Made by a program: the position numbers and the translations under genes | Notes under the pieces: model-generated | The model's database searches: none | Told to the model about the DNA's origin: nothing | The model's input: only the letters and a program-made list of their open reading frames with translations | Assembly: GCF_900200035.1 (NCBI RefSeq) | Contig: NZ_FZTC01000012.1 | Span: 62,001-126,000, forward strand | Length of the DNA: 64,000 nt | Direction: 5' to 3' | Source of the DNA: Klebsiella grimontii | Lineage (GTDB): Bacteria; Pseudomonadota; Gammaproteobacteria; Enterobacterales; Enterobacteriaceae | In this document: positions 53,495 to 64,000 of the stretch, piece after piece | Position numbering within the stretch: the stretch's first letter is position 1 | Layout: each line of letters opens with the position of its first letter

Positions 53495-53510
53495 TGGCAC
53501 GCATCTTGAT
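53495..53510 (+). promoter_or_regulatory. Sigma-54 promoter of norVW
   Basis: TGGCACGCATCTTGAT: the -24 element TGGCACG is perfect and the -12 element is TTGA instead of TTGC, at the right spacing. It lies 49 bases before the norV ATG and about 60 bases after the last NorR site. Confidence 0.7.
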
Positions 53511-53558
53511 ATAAGCAAAATATCTTTTTTGAACAACGCTGAATTAATTGAGGTTGCT

Positions 53559-55004
53559 ATGTCTATTCTGGTTAAAAATAACATTCATTGGGTTGGCCAA
53601 CGCGACTGGGAAGTGCGTGATTTCCACGGGACTGAATACAAAACGCTGCGCGGCAGCAGCTACAACAGCTATCTCATCCGGGAAGAAAAAAATGTGCTGA
53701 TCGATACCGTCGATCATAAATTCAGTCGCGAATTCGTGCAGAACCTGCGCGGTGAAATTGACCTCGCCGATATCGATTACATCATTATCAACCATGCGGA
53801 AGAGGATCATGCCGGCGCGCTGACCGAACTGATGACGCAAATCCCGGATACCCCGATCTACTGCACCGCCAACGCTATCGACTCCATTACCGGCCACCAC
53901 CATCACCCGGAGTGGAACTTTAAGGTGGTGAAAACCGGCGACAGCCTGGATATCGGCAACGGCAAACAGCTGATTTTCGTCGAAACCCCGATGCTGCACT
54001 GGCCGGATAGCATGATGACCTATATGACCGGCGACGCGGTGCTGTTCAGCAACGACGCCTTCGGCCAGCACTACTGCGATGAGCATCTGTTTAATGATGA
54101 AGTTGACCAGGTTGAGCTTTATGAACAGTGCCAGCGCTACTACGCCAACATTCTGACCCCGTTCAGCCGCCTGGTGACGCCGAAAATTAGTGAAATCCTC
54201 GGCTTCAACCTGCCGGTAGATATGATTGCCACCTCCCACGGCGTGGTCTGGCGCGATAACCCGACGCAGATCGTCGAAAAATATCTCGAGTGGGCGGCGG
54301 ATTATCAGGAAGACCGCATCACCATTTTCTACGACACCATGTCCAACAACACCCGCATGATGGCCGACGCGATCGCCCAGGGCATTACCGACGTGGACCC
54401 CCGCGTAGCGGTGAAAATTTTCAACGTCGCCCGCAGCGATAAAAACGACATTCTGACCAACGTGTTCCGCTCGAAGGGCGTGCTGGTCGGCACCTCCACC
54501 ATGAACAACGTGATGATGCCGAAAATAGCAGGGCTGGTGGAAGAGATGACCGGCCTGCGTTTTCGTAACAAGCGCGCCAGCGCTTTTGGCTCCCACGGTT
54601 GGAGCGGCGGCGCGGTTGATCGCCTGTCCACGCGTTTACAGGATGCAGGCTTTGAAATGTCCCTGAGCCTGAAGGCCAAATGGCGCCCGGACCTTGACGC
54701 GCTGGAATTGTGCCGCGAACACGGTCGTCAGATCGCCCGCCAGTGGGCCCTCTCCCCGCTGCCGGCGAGCGAGGCGCAACCAGCCGCGCCTGAGGCAACG
54801 CCCTGCGCCGCGCCCGCGGTAGCCGATCTCGGCCCGAAAATGCAGTGCAGCGTTTGCCAGTGGATTTACGACCCCGAACAGGGCGAACCGAACCAGGACG
54901 TTCAGCCGGGTACACCCTGGAGCGAAGTCCCGGATAACTTCCTCTGCCCTGAATGTTCGCTGGGTAAAGATGTGTTTGATGTGCTGGCGTCGGAGGCAAA
55001 ATGA
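53559..55004 (+). CDS. norV: Flavorubredoxin NorV (nitric oxide reductase)
   Basis: 481 residues from the ATG at 53559 (an upstream TTG start adds ten unrelated residues). A metallo-beta-lactamase domain holds the diiron site, H79-x-E81-x-D83-H84. A flavodoxin domain (about 255-395) and a C-terminal rubredoxin domain with [10 protein letters not shown] and CPECSLG follow. An Ala/Pro-rich linker (about 400-425) joins the last two. It reduces NO to N2O anaerobically. It overlaps norW by four bases. Confidence 0.97.
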   Translation: MSILVKNNIHWVGQRDWEVRDFHGTEYKTLRGSSYNSYLIREEKNVLIDTVDHKFSREFVQNLRGEIDLADIDYIIINHAEEDHAGALTELMTQIPDTPIYCTANAIDSITGHHHHPEWNFKVVKTGDSLDIGNGKQLIFVETPMLHWPDSMMTYMTGDAVLFSNDAFGQHYCDEHLFNDEVDQVELYEQCQRYYANILTPFSRLVTPKISEILGFNLPVDMIATSHGVVWRDNPTQIVEKYLEWAADYQEDRITIFYDTMSNNTRMMADAIAQGITDVDPRVAVKIFNVARSDKNDILTNVFRSKGVLVGTSTMNNVMMPKIAGLVEEMTGLRFRNKRASAFGSHGWSGGAVDRLSTRLQDAGFEMSLSLKAKWRPDLDALELCREHGRQIARQWALSPLPASEAQPAAPEATPCAAPAVADLGPKMQCSVCQWIYDPEQGEPNQDVQPGTPWSEVPDNFLCPECSLGKDVFDVLASEAK

Positions 55005-56134
55005 GTGATGGCATCGTCATCATCGGCTCGGGCTTCGCGGCCCGTCAGTTGGTGAAAAATATTCGCAAGCAGGACCCGAACATCCCGCTGACCCTGATCG
55101 CCGCCGACAGCATGGATGAGTACAACAAGCCGGATCTCAGCCATGTGGTCAGCCGCGGGCAGAACGCCGACGATCTGACCCTGCAAACGGCGGGCGAGTT
55201 TGCCGAGCAGTACAATCTGCGCCTGTTTCCGCATACCTGGGTCAGCGATATCGACGCCGATAATCAGGTTGTGAAGAGCCAGGACCGCGAGTGGCGCTAT
55301 GACAAACTGGTGCTGGCCACCGGCGCGACGCCGTTTATCCCGCCGGTGCCGGGCCGCGAGCTGATGCTGACCCTCAACAGCCAGCGGGAATACGGCGCGG
55401 CGCAAAGCCAGCTGCGCGATGCAAAAAGGGTGCTGATCGTCGGCGGCGGGCTGATTGGCTGCGAGCTGGCGATGGATTTCTGCCGCGCCGGCAAAGCGGT
55501 GACGGTGGTGGATAACTCCGCCAGCGTGCTGTCGGCGCTGATGCCGCCGGAAGCCAGCAGCCGACTGCAGCATCGTCTGACCGACATGGGCGTGGATCTG
55601 ATGCTGAAGTCGCAGCTGCAAAGCCTGGCGCAGAACGCCGACGGAATTCGCGTCACTCTTGACCGCCAGCGTACGCTGACGGTGGATGCGGTGGTCGCCG
55701 CCGCCGGTTTGCGCCCGGAAACGGCGCTGGCGCGGCATGCGGGTCTGCAGACGCACCGCGGCGTGGTGGTGAACAGCCAGCTACAAACCAGCCATCCGGC
55801 AATTTACGCCCTCGGCGATTGCGCGGAAATCAACGGCATGGTCCTGCCGTTCCTGCAGCCGATTCTGCTGAGCGCCATGTGCCTGGGGAAAAATCTGCTG
55901 ACTCAGCAGGGAGAACTGAAGCTGCCGCCGATGCTGGTGAAGGTTAAAACGCCGGATTTACCGCTGCACCTGGCGGGCGATACCCGGCGCGAGGATCTGA
56001 CGTGGCATATCGTTGCCGCCAAAGACGGCCTGGTCGCGAAAGGCGTTGACGCCGAAAACCAGCTGCGCGCTTTTGTGGTCAGCGAGGATCGTATGAAAGA
56101 CGCCTTTGCGCTGCTCAAGCAGTTGGTGAGTTAG
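55001..56134 (+). CDS. norW: NADH:flavorubredoxin reductase NorW
   Basis: 377 residues. The FAD-binding motif is [12 protein letters not shown] at the N terminus, and the NAD-binding motif is [17 protein letters not shown] near 140-160. The C-terminal [10 protein letters not shown] segment closes the FAD site. It passes electrons from NADH to the rubredoxin domain of NorV. Confidence 0.96.
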   Translation: MSDGIVIIGSGFAARQLVKNIRKQDPNIPLTLIAADSMDEYNKPDLSHVVSRGQNADDLTLQTAGEFAEQYNLRLFPHTWVSDIDADNQVVKSQDREWRYDKLVLATGATPFIPPVPGRELMLTLNSQREYGAAQSQLRDAKRVLIVGGGLIGCELAMDFCRAGKAVTVVDNSASVLSALMPPEASSRLQHRLTDMGVDLMLKSQLQSLAQNADGIRVTLDRQRTLTVDAVVAAAGLRPETALARHAGLQTHRGVVVNSQLQTSHPAIYALGDCAEINGMVLPFLQPILLSAMCLGKNLLTQQGELKLPPMLVKVKTPDLPLHLAGDTRREDLTWHIVAAKDGLVAKGVDAENQLRAFVVSEDRMKDAFALLKQLVS

Positions 56135-56155
56135 CCTGTATGAACTGACGTTATT

Positions 56156-56371
56156 CCCGGGTCGCGGCGTAAACGCCTTACCCGGGCTACCCAGATTCAC
56201 AGCAGCCTGCGGTCCTGTAGCCCGGGCAGGCGCTTTGCGCCGCCCCCGGGAGCAGCGCGCAGAGTGGCATAATTTCCCGGAGGCGATGCTTGCGCATCTG
56301 TCCGGGCTACCGGCCAGCAGATGGCCATTAACCTGTAGCCCGGCTAAGCGCAGCGCGAGCCGGGGAAATGC
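56156..56371. repeat. Cluster of REP/BIME elements between norW and the nickel permease gene
   Basis: Four GC-rich palindromic units with the CCGGGCTAC / GTAGCCCGG cores occur at about 56156-56192, 56212-56251, 56274-56314 and 56332-56367, in alternating orientation. They separate the converging norW and permease genes and would act as transcript ends. No gene is present. Confidence 0.8.
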
Positions 56372-56376
56372 CCAAC

Positions 56377-57390
56377 CTACCGCGCCAGGTTATCGTATCC
56401 GCGCCAGCGGTAGTTGAGTACCGACAGCACCCAGCAGGCCACAAACAGCCCGACCACCACAAAACCGGCGTCGCCGAGATGGTCATTCAATGCGCCGATC
56501 CAGCGCCAGACGCCGCCGCTGAGGGAAAACTTATTCATCACCAGTCCCAGCGCTTCCAGGCCGCCGATAAACAGCGCCACCACCACCGAGGTGCCGGTAA
56601 TGGTCATATTGTAATAGAGCTTACGCTGCGGCTTACTGAACGCCCAGCCGTAGGCGCCGACCATCAGCACGTTATCAAGCGTATCCACCAGCGCCATCCC
56701 GCTGGCGAACAGCGCCGGAAAAACCATAATCGACCAAATCGACATCCCGCTCGACGCGCTGGCGGCTGAGATCCCCAGCACGCCGATTTCCGTCGCCGTA
56801 TCAAAACCGAGGCCAAACAGAAAGCCCACCAGATACATCTGCCAGCTGCGGTTAATCAGGCGGAAGGTTTTCCCGAACACCCAGCTCATCATGCCGCCGC
56901 CGGTCATGACCTCATCGCTCACCTTTTCGCCCTGCTTCCACGCCCGAAAGCTGCGCCAGACGCTGCGCAAAATGACCAGATTGATAAACGCCATAGCCAG
57001 CAGGAACAGCGCCGACACGGCAGTGCCGATAACGCTGCCGGTCTCGTGAAACCAGCTCATCTGCTGGCCAAACGCGGTGGCGGTCGCGGCAATCGCCGCC
57101 GACGCCAGCACCACAATCGACGAATGTCCCAGCGAGAACCACGCGCCAACGGCAAAAGGCCGCTTCCCCTGCTGCATCATTTTGCGGGTCACGTTGTCGA
57201 TCGCCGCGATATGGTCGGCGTCCACCGCGTGGCGCAGACCGTAACCCCAGGCCAGCAGGCTGGCGGCCATCAGCGCGCCGCTGCCGCCGAACGCCGCAAA
57301 CGCCCAGCCCCAGGCCAGCAAATTGGCGGCAATCAATGCCAGCACCAGCGCCGCTGCGCGCGGCTGCTGACGCAAAATCGTCACTATCAT
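56377..57390 (-). CDS. Nickel/cobalt permease, NiCoT (HoxN/NixA) family
   Basis: 337 residues with about eight membrane helices. The family signature RHAVDADHI (residues 53-61) holds the metal-selectivity residues, and further motifs FSLGHSSIV and LGFDTATE are intact. It imports nickel (and possibly cobalt) with high affinity. It follows hypF on the same strand by 11 bases, so it is probably co-transcribed with hydN-hypF. That would tie nickel import to [NiFe]-hydrogenase maturation. E. coli has no such gene here. Confidence 0.92.
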   Translation of the reverse strand: MIVTILRQQPRAAALVLALIAANLLAWGWAFAAFGGSGALMAASLLAWGYGLRHAVDADHIAAIDNVTRKMMQQGKRPFAVGAWFSLGHSSIVVLASAAIAATATAFGQQMSWFHETGSVIGTAVSALFLLAMAFINLVILRSVWRSFRAWKQGEKVSDEVMTGGGMMSWVFGKTFRLINRSWQMYLVGFLFGLGFDTATEIGVLGISAASASSGMSIWSIMVFPALFASGMALVDTLDNVLMVGAYGWAFSKPQRKLYYNMTITGTSVVVALFIGGLEALGLVMNKFSLSGGVWRWIGALNDHLGDAGFVVVGLFVACWVLSVLNYRWRGYDNLAR

Positions 57391-57401
57391 GTCGGTGTCC
57401 T

Positions 57402-59621
57402 TTAAGCCTGCAGGCGGGCCGCAGCGATAACCGCCTGGCCGAGGGCAATCGCGCCATCGCCTGCGGGCAGCTGCTGCGGAAGGAGCAGAGTAAAATCGGC
57501 CAGATAAAAGGTCAATCGCGCCGTCAGCAGGCGGTTGTGCAGTACCCCACCGCCGAAGGCGAGCGTGTGAATATTGCGCGCGTTCGCGTAATCGCGCATC
57601 ATCGCCGCCAGCCCGCGGGCCAGCGCATCATGAAAGGCCCAGGCTTTTTGCGCCGGACTCGCCTGCCAGCTCAGCCACCGCTGCCAGAACGTCGCCAGAT
57701 CCAGTTTTCCATCGCGCCACGGCAGCGTCGCCGGATGATCAACCCCTTCGCAGGTCGCCGCCAGCGTTTCCAGACGGCACGCCGCTTCCCCCTCATAGCT
57801 CAGGGTGAGCGGGGCGCAGCCCAGCGCGCAGGCGACGGCATCAAACAACCGTCCGCACGACGACGCTTTGGGCGCATTTATGCCGCGCTCAATCGCTCGC
57901 GCCAGCAGCGGCCAGTTTTGCTGACGCAGTGCGGCGGTTGCAGGATAATCTTGCCAGTCAGGGACAAATGCCAGGCAGTGGGCGAGCAGATTGCGCCACG
58001 GCTGACGCGCCGCGAGGTCGCCGCCGGGCAGCGCCACCGCCGGCAGCCCGCCAAGACGCTCGCACTCGCGATAGTTGACCCGCAGGCATTCGCCGCCCCA
58101 CAGCTCGCCGTTCTCCCCCATCCCGATGCCGTCGAGGGTCAGGGCAATCACGTCGCCGCCGTCCAGCGGCCAGCGATGCTCGGCCAGGCAGGCGGCAGCG
58201 TGGGCATGATGATGCAGCACGCGCTCCACCGGTAGCGCCAGCGACGCCGCCCACCGCGAAGCGCGGTAGCCGGGATGGGCGTCAGCCACCACCCGCTGCG
58301 GGGTAAAAGCGTAAATCTCCTGCATCAGACGCAGCGCCTGTCGCCACTGTTCTTCGACGCCCTCGTCGTCGAGATCGCCAAAATGCTGGCTGAGCACCGC
58401 TTCATCGCCGCGCAGCAGGCAGAAGGTATTTTTCATCTCCGCGCCGAGGGCCAGCAGCGGCGGCGCGTCGCAAAAGCCCGGCGGCAGCGCCAGCGCGTCC
58501 GGCACGTAGCCGCGGGCGCGGCGCAGCATCTCGCCGCTTTGCCGCACCACCGAATCATCCATCCGCTGCACAATCTCGCGGTTATGCAGCAGAAAACCGT
58601 CGGCAATCGCGGCTAAATCCGCCAGCGCGTCTTCATTAGTCAGCGCTGGCGGGCGGCCGCTAAGATTGCCGGAGGTCATCACTAATGGGCGCGCCAGCGC
58701 CTGCGAAAGTAAATGCTGCAGTGGATTAGACGGCAGCATCCCCCCTACTTCCGCAAGCCCTGGCGCAATCAGGTCGCACAGGCCAGCCACCTGCGCTTTG
58801 TCCAGCAGCACGATCGGCGCGGCGGGAGAGGTCAGCAGCGTCACCGCTGGTCCGCTGAGCCCTGCCGTCGTCGCCAGCATCACCGCCAGCGGTTTCGCCG
58901 GGCGATGCTTGCGCGCCCGCAGCGTCGCCACGGCAGCGCGATTTCCGGCATCGCACACTAGATGAAAACCGCCCAGCCCCTTCACCGCCACGATATCGCC
59001 CGCCCGCAGGCGAGCAATCGCCGCGTCTAAAGCGGCCTCACCAAATAAATGCCCCTTCGGGCCGCGCCACTCCAGCCGCGGGCCGCACTCGGCGCAGGCC
59101 ACCGGCTGCGCGTGAAAGCGGCGATCGGCGGGATGGCGATACTCCGCCGCGCAGGCGGGGCAAAGAGGAAACGGCGACATAGCGGTCAGCGGGCGGTCGT
59201 AGGGCATGGCGCGAATAATGGTAAAGCGCGGCCCGCAGTGGGTGCAGTTGATAAACGGATAGCGGTAGCGGCGATCCTGCGGGTTGTTCATCTCCGCCAG
59301 GCATGCCGGGCAGGTGGCGGCATCGGGCACGATCTGCGTGCGCATGCTCCCGGCCCCGCTCTGGCGGATGGTGAAATCCAGCGGCGCGACGGCCCAGACA
59401 AACGGCTGAGTTTCGGTGCTATCGATACGCGCCAGCGGCGGGCAGCGGCGGGTTAACGCGCTGAGAAAGGCCGCATCATCGCCGACAAGGCGCACCAGCA
59501 CGCCGTCGCCGTCGTTGCACACGTCGCCGCGCACTCCCAGCTGCTGCGCCAACTGCCAGACGAAGGGGCGGAATCCCACCCCCTGCACTTTACCGCGAAT
59601 GCGGATCTGCACCCCGTTCAT
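57402..59621 (-). CDS. hypF: Carbamoyltransferase HypF ([NiFe]-hydrogenase maturation)
   Basis: 739 residues. Domains in order: acylphosphatase ([19 protein letters not shown], about 5-90), two Cys4 zinc fingers ([33 protein letters not shown], about 105-185), YrdC-like (about 195-380) and Kae1-like (about 385-735, with [13 protein letters not shown]). It makes the thiocarbamate that becomes the cyanide ligands of the Ni-Fe site, working with HypE. hydN lies 12 bases upstream. Confidence 0.96.
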   Translation of the reverse strand: MNGVQIRIRGKVQGVGFRPFVWQLAQQLGVRGDVCNDGDGVLVRLVGDDAAFLSALTRRCPPLARIDSTETQPFVWAVAPLDFTIRQSGAGSMRTQIVPDAATCPACLAEMNNPQDRRYRYPFINCTHCGPRFTIIRAMPYDRPLTAMSPFPLCPACAAEYRHPADRRFHAQPVACAECGPRLEWRGPKGHLFGEAALDAAIARLRAGDIVAVKGLGGFHLVCDAGNRAAVATLRARKHRPAKPLAVMLATTAGLSGPAVTLLTSPAAPIVLLDKAQVAGLCDLIAPGLAEVGGMLPSNPLQHLLSQALARPLVMTSGNLSGRPPALTNEDALADLAAIADGFLLHNREIVQRMDDSVVRQSGEMLRRARGYVPDALALPPGFCDAPPLLALGAEMKNTFCLLRGDEAVLSQHFGDLDDEGVEEQWRQALRLMQEIYAFTPQRVVADAHPGYRASRWAASLALPVERVLHHHAHAAACLAEHRWPLDGGDVIALTLDGIGMGENGELWGGECLRVNYRECERLGGLPAVALPGGDLAARQPWRNLLAHCLAFVPDWQDYPATAALRQQNWPLLARAIERGINAPKASSCGRLFDAVACALGCAPLTLSYEGEAACRLETLAATCEGVDHPATLPWRDGKLDLATFWQRWLSWQASPAQKAWAFHDALARGLAAMMRDYANARNIHTLAFGGGVLHNRLLTARLTFYLADFTLLLPQQLPAGDGAIALGQAVIAAARLQA

Positions 59622-59633
59622 TGCGCGGCCGGA

Positions 59634-60161
59634 TTACCAGGCCAGCGCGGTGCGGCGGCGTTTTTCGATATTCATCTGTTCGAGCCTGTTGCGGTCGACG
59701 CAAATCAGCGCGTGGGTCGGACAGGCGTCCATACATGCTGGGCCTTCCTCACGGTGATAGCACAGGTCGCATTTGTTGGCTTCGGCTTTTTCCGCTATCA
59801 CGTTCAGCCCCGCGCCGCTGTGGCGAATAACCGGGCGCACCACCACTTCCATGGCGCCGTACGGGCAGGCCACCACGCAGGTTTTGCAGCCGATGCAGCG
59901 CTCCTGCATCACGTGGACGAAGCCCTGGTCGCGGCTGATGGCGCCGTTCGGGCAGACGTTGGCGCACGGGGCGTCCTCGCACTGACGACAGGCGGTGGCC
60001 GTCGACACGTTGACGCCTTTGATCACGTGAATACGCGGTAAAAAGGTTTTTGGCGTCAGCGCGGCGCAGTCCTGATTTTCCTGATGAGAGACCACGCAGG
60101 CCACTTCACAGGTGCGGCAGCCGATGCATTTGCTCGCGTCGGCGATAATGAAACGGTTCAT
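59634..60161 (-). CDS. hydN: 4Fe-4S ferredoxin HydN
   Basis: 175 residues with four Cys clusters (CIGCRTCEVAC, CRQCEDAPCANVC, CIGCKTCVVAC and CDLCYHREEGPACMDAC), each fit to hold a [4Fe-4S] centre. It is the electron-transfer partner linked to formate hydrogenlyase. It starts the hydN-hypF operon, behind a sigma-54-type promoter. Confidence 0.95.
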   Translation of the reverse strand: MNRFIIADASKCIGCRTCEVACVVSHQENQDCAALTPKTFLPRIHVIKGVNVSTATACRQCEDAPCANVCPNGAISRDQGFVHVMQERCIGCKTCVVACPYGAMEVVVRPVIRHSGAGLNVIAEKAEANKCDLCYHREEGPACMDACPTHALICVDRNRLEQMNIEKRRRTALAW

Positions 60162-60199
60162 CCATTTCTCCAGCTGTAAGAAGGTTACGCGCCGGAGTA

Positions 60200-60215
60200 T
60201 GCATAATGCGTTCCA
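60200..60215 (-). promoter_or_regulatory. Sigma-54 promoter of hydN-hypF
   Basis: On the minus strand TGGAACGCATTATGCA matches TGGCACG-N4-TTGCA with two changes and exact GG/GC spacing, about 40 bases before hydN. In E. coli hydN-hypF is switched on by FhlA with sigma-54, so this is the expected promoter. Confidence 0.72.
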
Positions 60216-60259
60216 ACTTTTATCATACTGATATTAAAGGGGGTAATTACGGGAGAGAC

Positions 60260-60285
60260 TGTCATCGTCAGTTGTGACGATGACA
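60260..60285. terminator. Perfect 11-bp stem-loop after ascG
   Basis: TGTCATCGTCA (60260-60270) pairs perfectly with TGACGATGACA (60275-60285) around GTTG. It lies 11 bases past the ascG stop and upstream of the hydN promoter. There is no T tract, so it could be an end hairpin for ascG or a protein site. Confidence 0.5.
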
Positions 60286-60295
60286 GCTGACGACG

Positions 60296-61309
60296 TCAGG
60301 CGTGCGGGCCGGGCACCATTGAGTCGCGTTCGATCAGCTCGCCGGGGAAGGTTTGCTGAAATTTTAAATCGCCGCCGTCGAGCATAAAGATCAGCCGGTT
60401 GATGCTCTCTTTGATCATCTCCGTCACCGGCACTTTGACGCTGGAGAGCGCCGGCACCATATACGGCGCCAGCACGATATCGTCAAAACCCACCACCGAG
60501 ACCTGCTCCGGAACCTTAACGCCGAGCTGATGCAGCTGTTTCATCGCGCCAACCGCCATATCGTCGTTGCTCGCCACCAGCGCGCTGTAGCCGACGCGGC
60601 GCTGGCGCAGCGTTTCGACCCCCGCCGCGCCGGTTTCCGGCGTCCAGCGCCCTTCGACGATCAGATCGTTATTCACCGCAATGCTGTGGCGGGCCAGCGC
60701 GTCTTTATAGCCCGAGAGCCGCTCAACGCCGGTTGGCGAATCCAGCGAACCGGTAATAAACGCGATATCGCGATGGCCGAGCGCGATAAGCTTTTCCACC
60801 GCCATCGTCGCCGAGGCCTTTTGATCGGACCAGACGCAGTGGCTGGCGTTGCGGCGCAGGCGGCGGTTGAGCACCATGATCGGCCGCTCATGATTTTCGA
60901 TAATCTCGTCCATCTCATCAACGCTGAGAAAGCGCGGATAGATAATAATCGCATCGCAGCGCAGATCGAGCAGATACTGAATCGCCTCGCGCTCCTCCTC
61001 CGCGCTGTGCTTGCCGTCGGCGAGGATCAGCTGCCGCCCTTTGTCTTCTGTCATCCGCGCCACGTGGTAAAGCAGTTCGCTGAAATAGACGCCGTGATAA
61101 AGGGTGTTGGTCACCACCAGCCCGAGGGTCTGCGTCTTTTTCGTCGCCAGGTTGCGCGCCAGCAGATTCGGCCGGTAGCCGCTTTCGGCCACCGCCTGGA
61201 AGACGCGATCTTTGGTCTCCTGACTGACATAGCCGTTACCCGACAGCACCCGCGAAACGGTGGCCTTCGACACCCCCGCGCGCTTCGCTACCTCCAGCAT
61301 CGTTGCCAT
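60296..61309 (-). CDS. ascG: LacI-family repressor AscG
   Basis: 337 residues from MATMLEVAKRAGVSKATVSRVLSGNGYVS (helix-turn-helix and hinge, 1-60), then a periplasmic-binding-like sugar domain. Longer frames to 61396 add unrelated residues. It represses the asc (arbutin, salicin, cellobiose) genes, which are divergent. Length and order match E. coli AscG. Confidence 0.94.
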   Translation of the reverse strand: MATMLEVAKRAGVSKATVSRVLSGNGYVSQETKDRVFQAVAESGYRPNLLARNLATKKTQTLGLVVTNTLYHGVYFSELLYHVARMTEDKGRQLILADGKHSAEEEREAIQYLLDLRCDAIIIYPRFLSVDEMDEIIENHERPIMVLNRRLRRNASHCVWSDQKASATMAVEKLIALGHRDIAFITGSLDSPTGVERLSGYKDALARHSIAVNNDLIVEGRWTPETGAAGVETLRQRRVGYSALVASNDDMAVGAMKQLHQLGVKVPEQVSVVGFDDIVLAPYMVPALSSVKVPVTEMIKESINRLIFMLDGGDLKFQQTFPGELIERDSMVPGPHA

Positions 61310-61476
61310 GTGGTTATTCCTGTTGCCAATGTTGCCCGCAGTGTACTGCACGCGCGGCGCTTTTTCAGCATTTGCGCGTATCCCGCGCTGACGCACACTC
61401 CGCGATCAAAATCACAAAATCGAGATCTTATTTTTTTATTTCTTGTATACACTCATGAAACTAATCATGATTTTGT

Positions 61477-61489
61477 GGAACCGGTTTCC
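61477..61489. promoter_or_regulatory. AscG operator in the ascG-ascF gap
   Basis: GGAACCGGTTTCC contains the palindromic core AACCGGTT (61479-61486), the usual LacI/GalR-type operator centre. It lies 77 bases before ascF. A half CRP-like site (on the minus strand TGTGATTTTGATC) is near 61402-61415, less certain. Confidence 0.6.
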
Positions 61490-61565
61490 TATATATGCAT
61501 CATGCCGCTCCGCTTTCCGGCGCGGTGACAAGCCAGTACCCCATTGATAAACAGGATAAAATCCG

Positions 61566-63008
61566 ATGTCTAAAAATTATGCAGCTCTGGCGCAGCAGGT
61601 TGTGGCGGCAATTGGCGGCGCAGATAACGTGGCCGCCGTCACCCACTGCATGACCCGCCTGCGTTTTGTGGTCAAAGACAACGAGCGGGTCGACAGCGCC
61701 ACCCTCAAAGGGCTGAAAGGCGTACTCGGCGTCGTGCGTAGCGATAACCAGTGTCAGGTCATCATCGGCAATACCGTCTCCCAGGCCTACCGCGAGGTGG
61801 TCGCCCTGCTGCCGGGGGATCTGCGCCCTGTCGAACCGCAGGGGAAACCGCCGATCACCCTGAAGCGCATCGGCGCCGGGATCCTCGACGCGCTGATCGG
61901 CACCATGTCGCCGCTGATCCCGGCGATTATCGGCGGATCGATGGTCAAGCTGCTGGCGATGATCTTAGAGATGACCGGCGCGCTGCCGAAAGGCGCGCCA
62001 ACGCTGACCATCCTGACGGTTATCGGCGACGGCGCGTTCTTCTTCCTGCCGCTGATGGTCGCGGCCTCCGCGGCGGTGAAATTTAAAACCAATATGTCGC
62101 TGGCGATTGCGATTGCCGGGGTGCTGGTGCACCCGAGCTTTATCGAGCTGATGGCCAAAGCCGCCCAGGGCGAGCACGTGGAGTTCGCCTTTATTCCGGT
62201 GACGGCGGTGAAATATACCTATACCGTGATCCCGGCGCTGGTGATGACCTGGTGCCTCTCTTATATCGAACGCTGGGTCGACCGTATCACCCCGGCGGTG
62301 ACGAAAAACTTCCTTAAACCGATGCTGATCGTGCTGATTGCCGCCCCGCTGTCGATTCTGCTGATTGGCCCGCTCGGTATCTGGATCGGTAGCGCCATTT
62401 CCGCGCTGGTCTATACGATCCACAGCTACCTCGGCTGGCTGTCGGTGGCGATTATGGGCGCCCTGTGGCCGCTGCTGGTGATGACCGGGATGCACCGCGT
62501 CTTCACGCCGACTATCATTCAGACCATCGCCGAAACCGGCAAAGAGGGCATGGTGATGCCGTCGGAAATCGGCGCCAACCTGTCGCTGGGCGGCTCATCG
62601 CTGGCGGTGGCATGGAAAACCAAAAACCCTGAGCTGCGCCAGACGGCGCTGGCGGCCGCGGCTTCCGCGATTCTGGCGGGGATTTCCGAACCGGCGCTGT
62701 ACGGCGTGGCGGTGCGGCTGAAGCGACCGCTTATCGCCAGCCTGATCAGCGGCTTTATCTGCGGCGCGGTGGCCGGGATTGCCGGGCTCGCCAGCCACTC
62801 GATGGCGGCGCCGGGCCTGTTTACCAGCGTCCAGTTTTTCGACCCGGCCAATCCGATGACCATCGTCTGGGTCTTTGGCGTCATGGCGCTGGCGGTCGTG
62901 CTGTCGTTTGTTCTGACGCTGATGCTCGGCTTTGAAGATATACCGGTTGAAGAAGCCGCCGCCGACGCCAGACAGCGTCAGGCCGGCGCCCAGGCTTCTC
63001 ACGCCTGA
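61566..63008 (+). CDS. ascF: Aryl-beta-glucoside PTS permease IIBC AscF
   Basis: 480 residues. The N-terminal IIB domain has the phosphorylated Cys in AVTHCMTRLRFVV (Cys near residue 28). About ten membrane helices of the IIC domain follow. There is no IIA domain, so phosphate is supplied by the glucose IIA (Crr). It imports and phosphorylates arbutin, salicin and cellobiose-like sugars. It is followed 26 bases later by ascB. Confidence 0.95.
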   Translation: MSKNYAALAQQVVAAIGGADNVAAVTHCMTRLRFVVKDNERVDSATLKGLKGVLGVVRSDNQCQVIIGNTVSQAYREVVALLPGDLRPVEPQGKPPITLKRIGAGILDALIGTMSPLIPAIIGGSMVKLLAMILEMTGALPKGAPTLTILTVIGDGAFFFLPLMVAASAAVKFKTNMSLAIAIAGVLVHPSFIELMAKAAQGEHVEFAFIPVTAVKYTYTVIPALVMTWCLSYIERWVDRITPAVTKNFLKPMLIVLIAAPLSILLIGPLGIWIGSAISALVYTIHSYLGWLSVAIMGALWPLLVMTGMHRVFTPTIIQTIAETGKEGMVMPSEIGANLSLGGSSLAVAWKTKNPELRQTALAAAASAILAGISEPALYGVAVRLKRPLIASLISGFICGAVAGIAGLASHSMAAPGLFTSVQFFDPANPMTIVWVFGVMALAVVLSFVLTLMLGFEDIPVEEAAADARQRQAGAQASHA

Positions 63009-63031
63009 ACACCATTTTATTAACGAGGTAA

Positions 63032-64000
<969 letters not shown>

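Noticed and set aside
60530-61528. A 332-codon frame on the plus strand
   Set aside because: Antisense to ascG and its promoter region; no motif.

Overview
The window is a stretch of enterobacterial chromosome, most likely from the Klebsiella/Raoultella group. The protein sequences and the order ygaVP-stpA-alaE-ygaC-ygaM-nrdHIEF-proVWX-ygaZH-mprA-emrAB-luxS-gshA-yqaAB-tRNA(Arg)x4-serV-csrA-alaS-recX-recA-pncC-mltB-srlAEBD-gutM-srlR-gutQ-norR-norVW-hypF-hydN-ascGFB follow the E. coli backbone almost gene for gene. Codon use is GC-rich. Several blocks absent from the E. coli K-12 order are inserted between backbone genes. The genus call is inference from synteny and sequence feel; no search was run.

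Layout. Positions 1-9300 are accessory: a PheC-like periplasmic protein with an acetyltransferase, a four-gene chaperone/usher fimbrial operon, an AT-rich 0.6 kb leader, and an aldehyde dehydrogenase with a sigma-54 promoter facing its divergent AcoR-type activator (9313-11097). Positions 11247-14821 hold the ygaV-ygaM block (sulfur/redox regulation, StpA, alanine export). A divergent MocR regulator/AhpD-like pair (14885-16762) precedes the class Ib ribonucleotide reductase operon nrdHIEF, the osmoprotectant importer proVWX, the valine exporter ygaZH and the multidrug pump mprA-emrAB. An orphan, actinobacterial-type LeuA with a tail-to-tail AraC regulator sits between emrB and luxS. The sigma-E small RNA MicA lies between luxS and gshA.

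Positions 35194-42407 carry a BON lipoprotein, a stable-RNA operon (one tRNA-Ser, four identical tRNA-Arg) whose spacers carry repeated tRNA-3'-end copies inside a foldable structure, then csrA, alaS, recX, recA (with a 20-bp LexA box) and pncC. A zinc-type ABC importer (42861-45285), with a Zur-like box and a tiny upstream membrane ORF coupled to its ATPase, is inserted between pncC and mltB. The sorbitol operon follows, then the nitric oxide detoxification module norR/norVW with three NorR sites. A nickel permease is inserted beside hypF-hydN, which fits nickel supply for hydrogenase maturation. The window ends in the aryl-beta-glucoside genes ascG/ascF/ascB, with ascB cut by the window edge.

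Most of the window is ordinary backbone. The parts most worth follow-up are the tRNA-Arg spacer repeats, the 34-codon ORF of the zinc operon, the leuA-araC island with its paired direct repeats, the PheC-like protein, and the sigma-54/AcoR-type aldehyde module.
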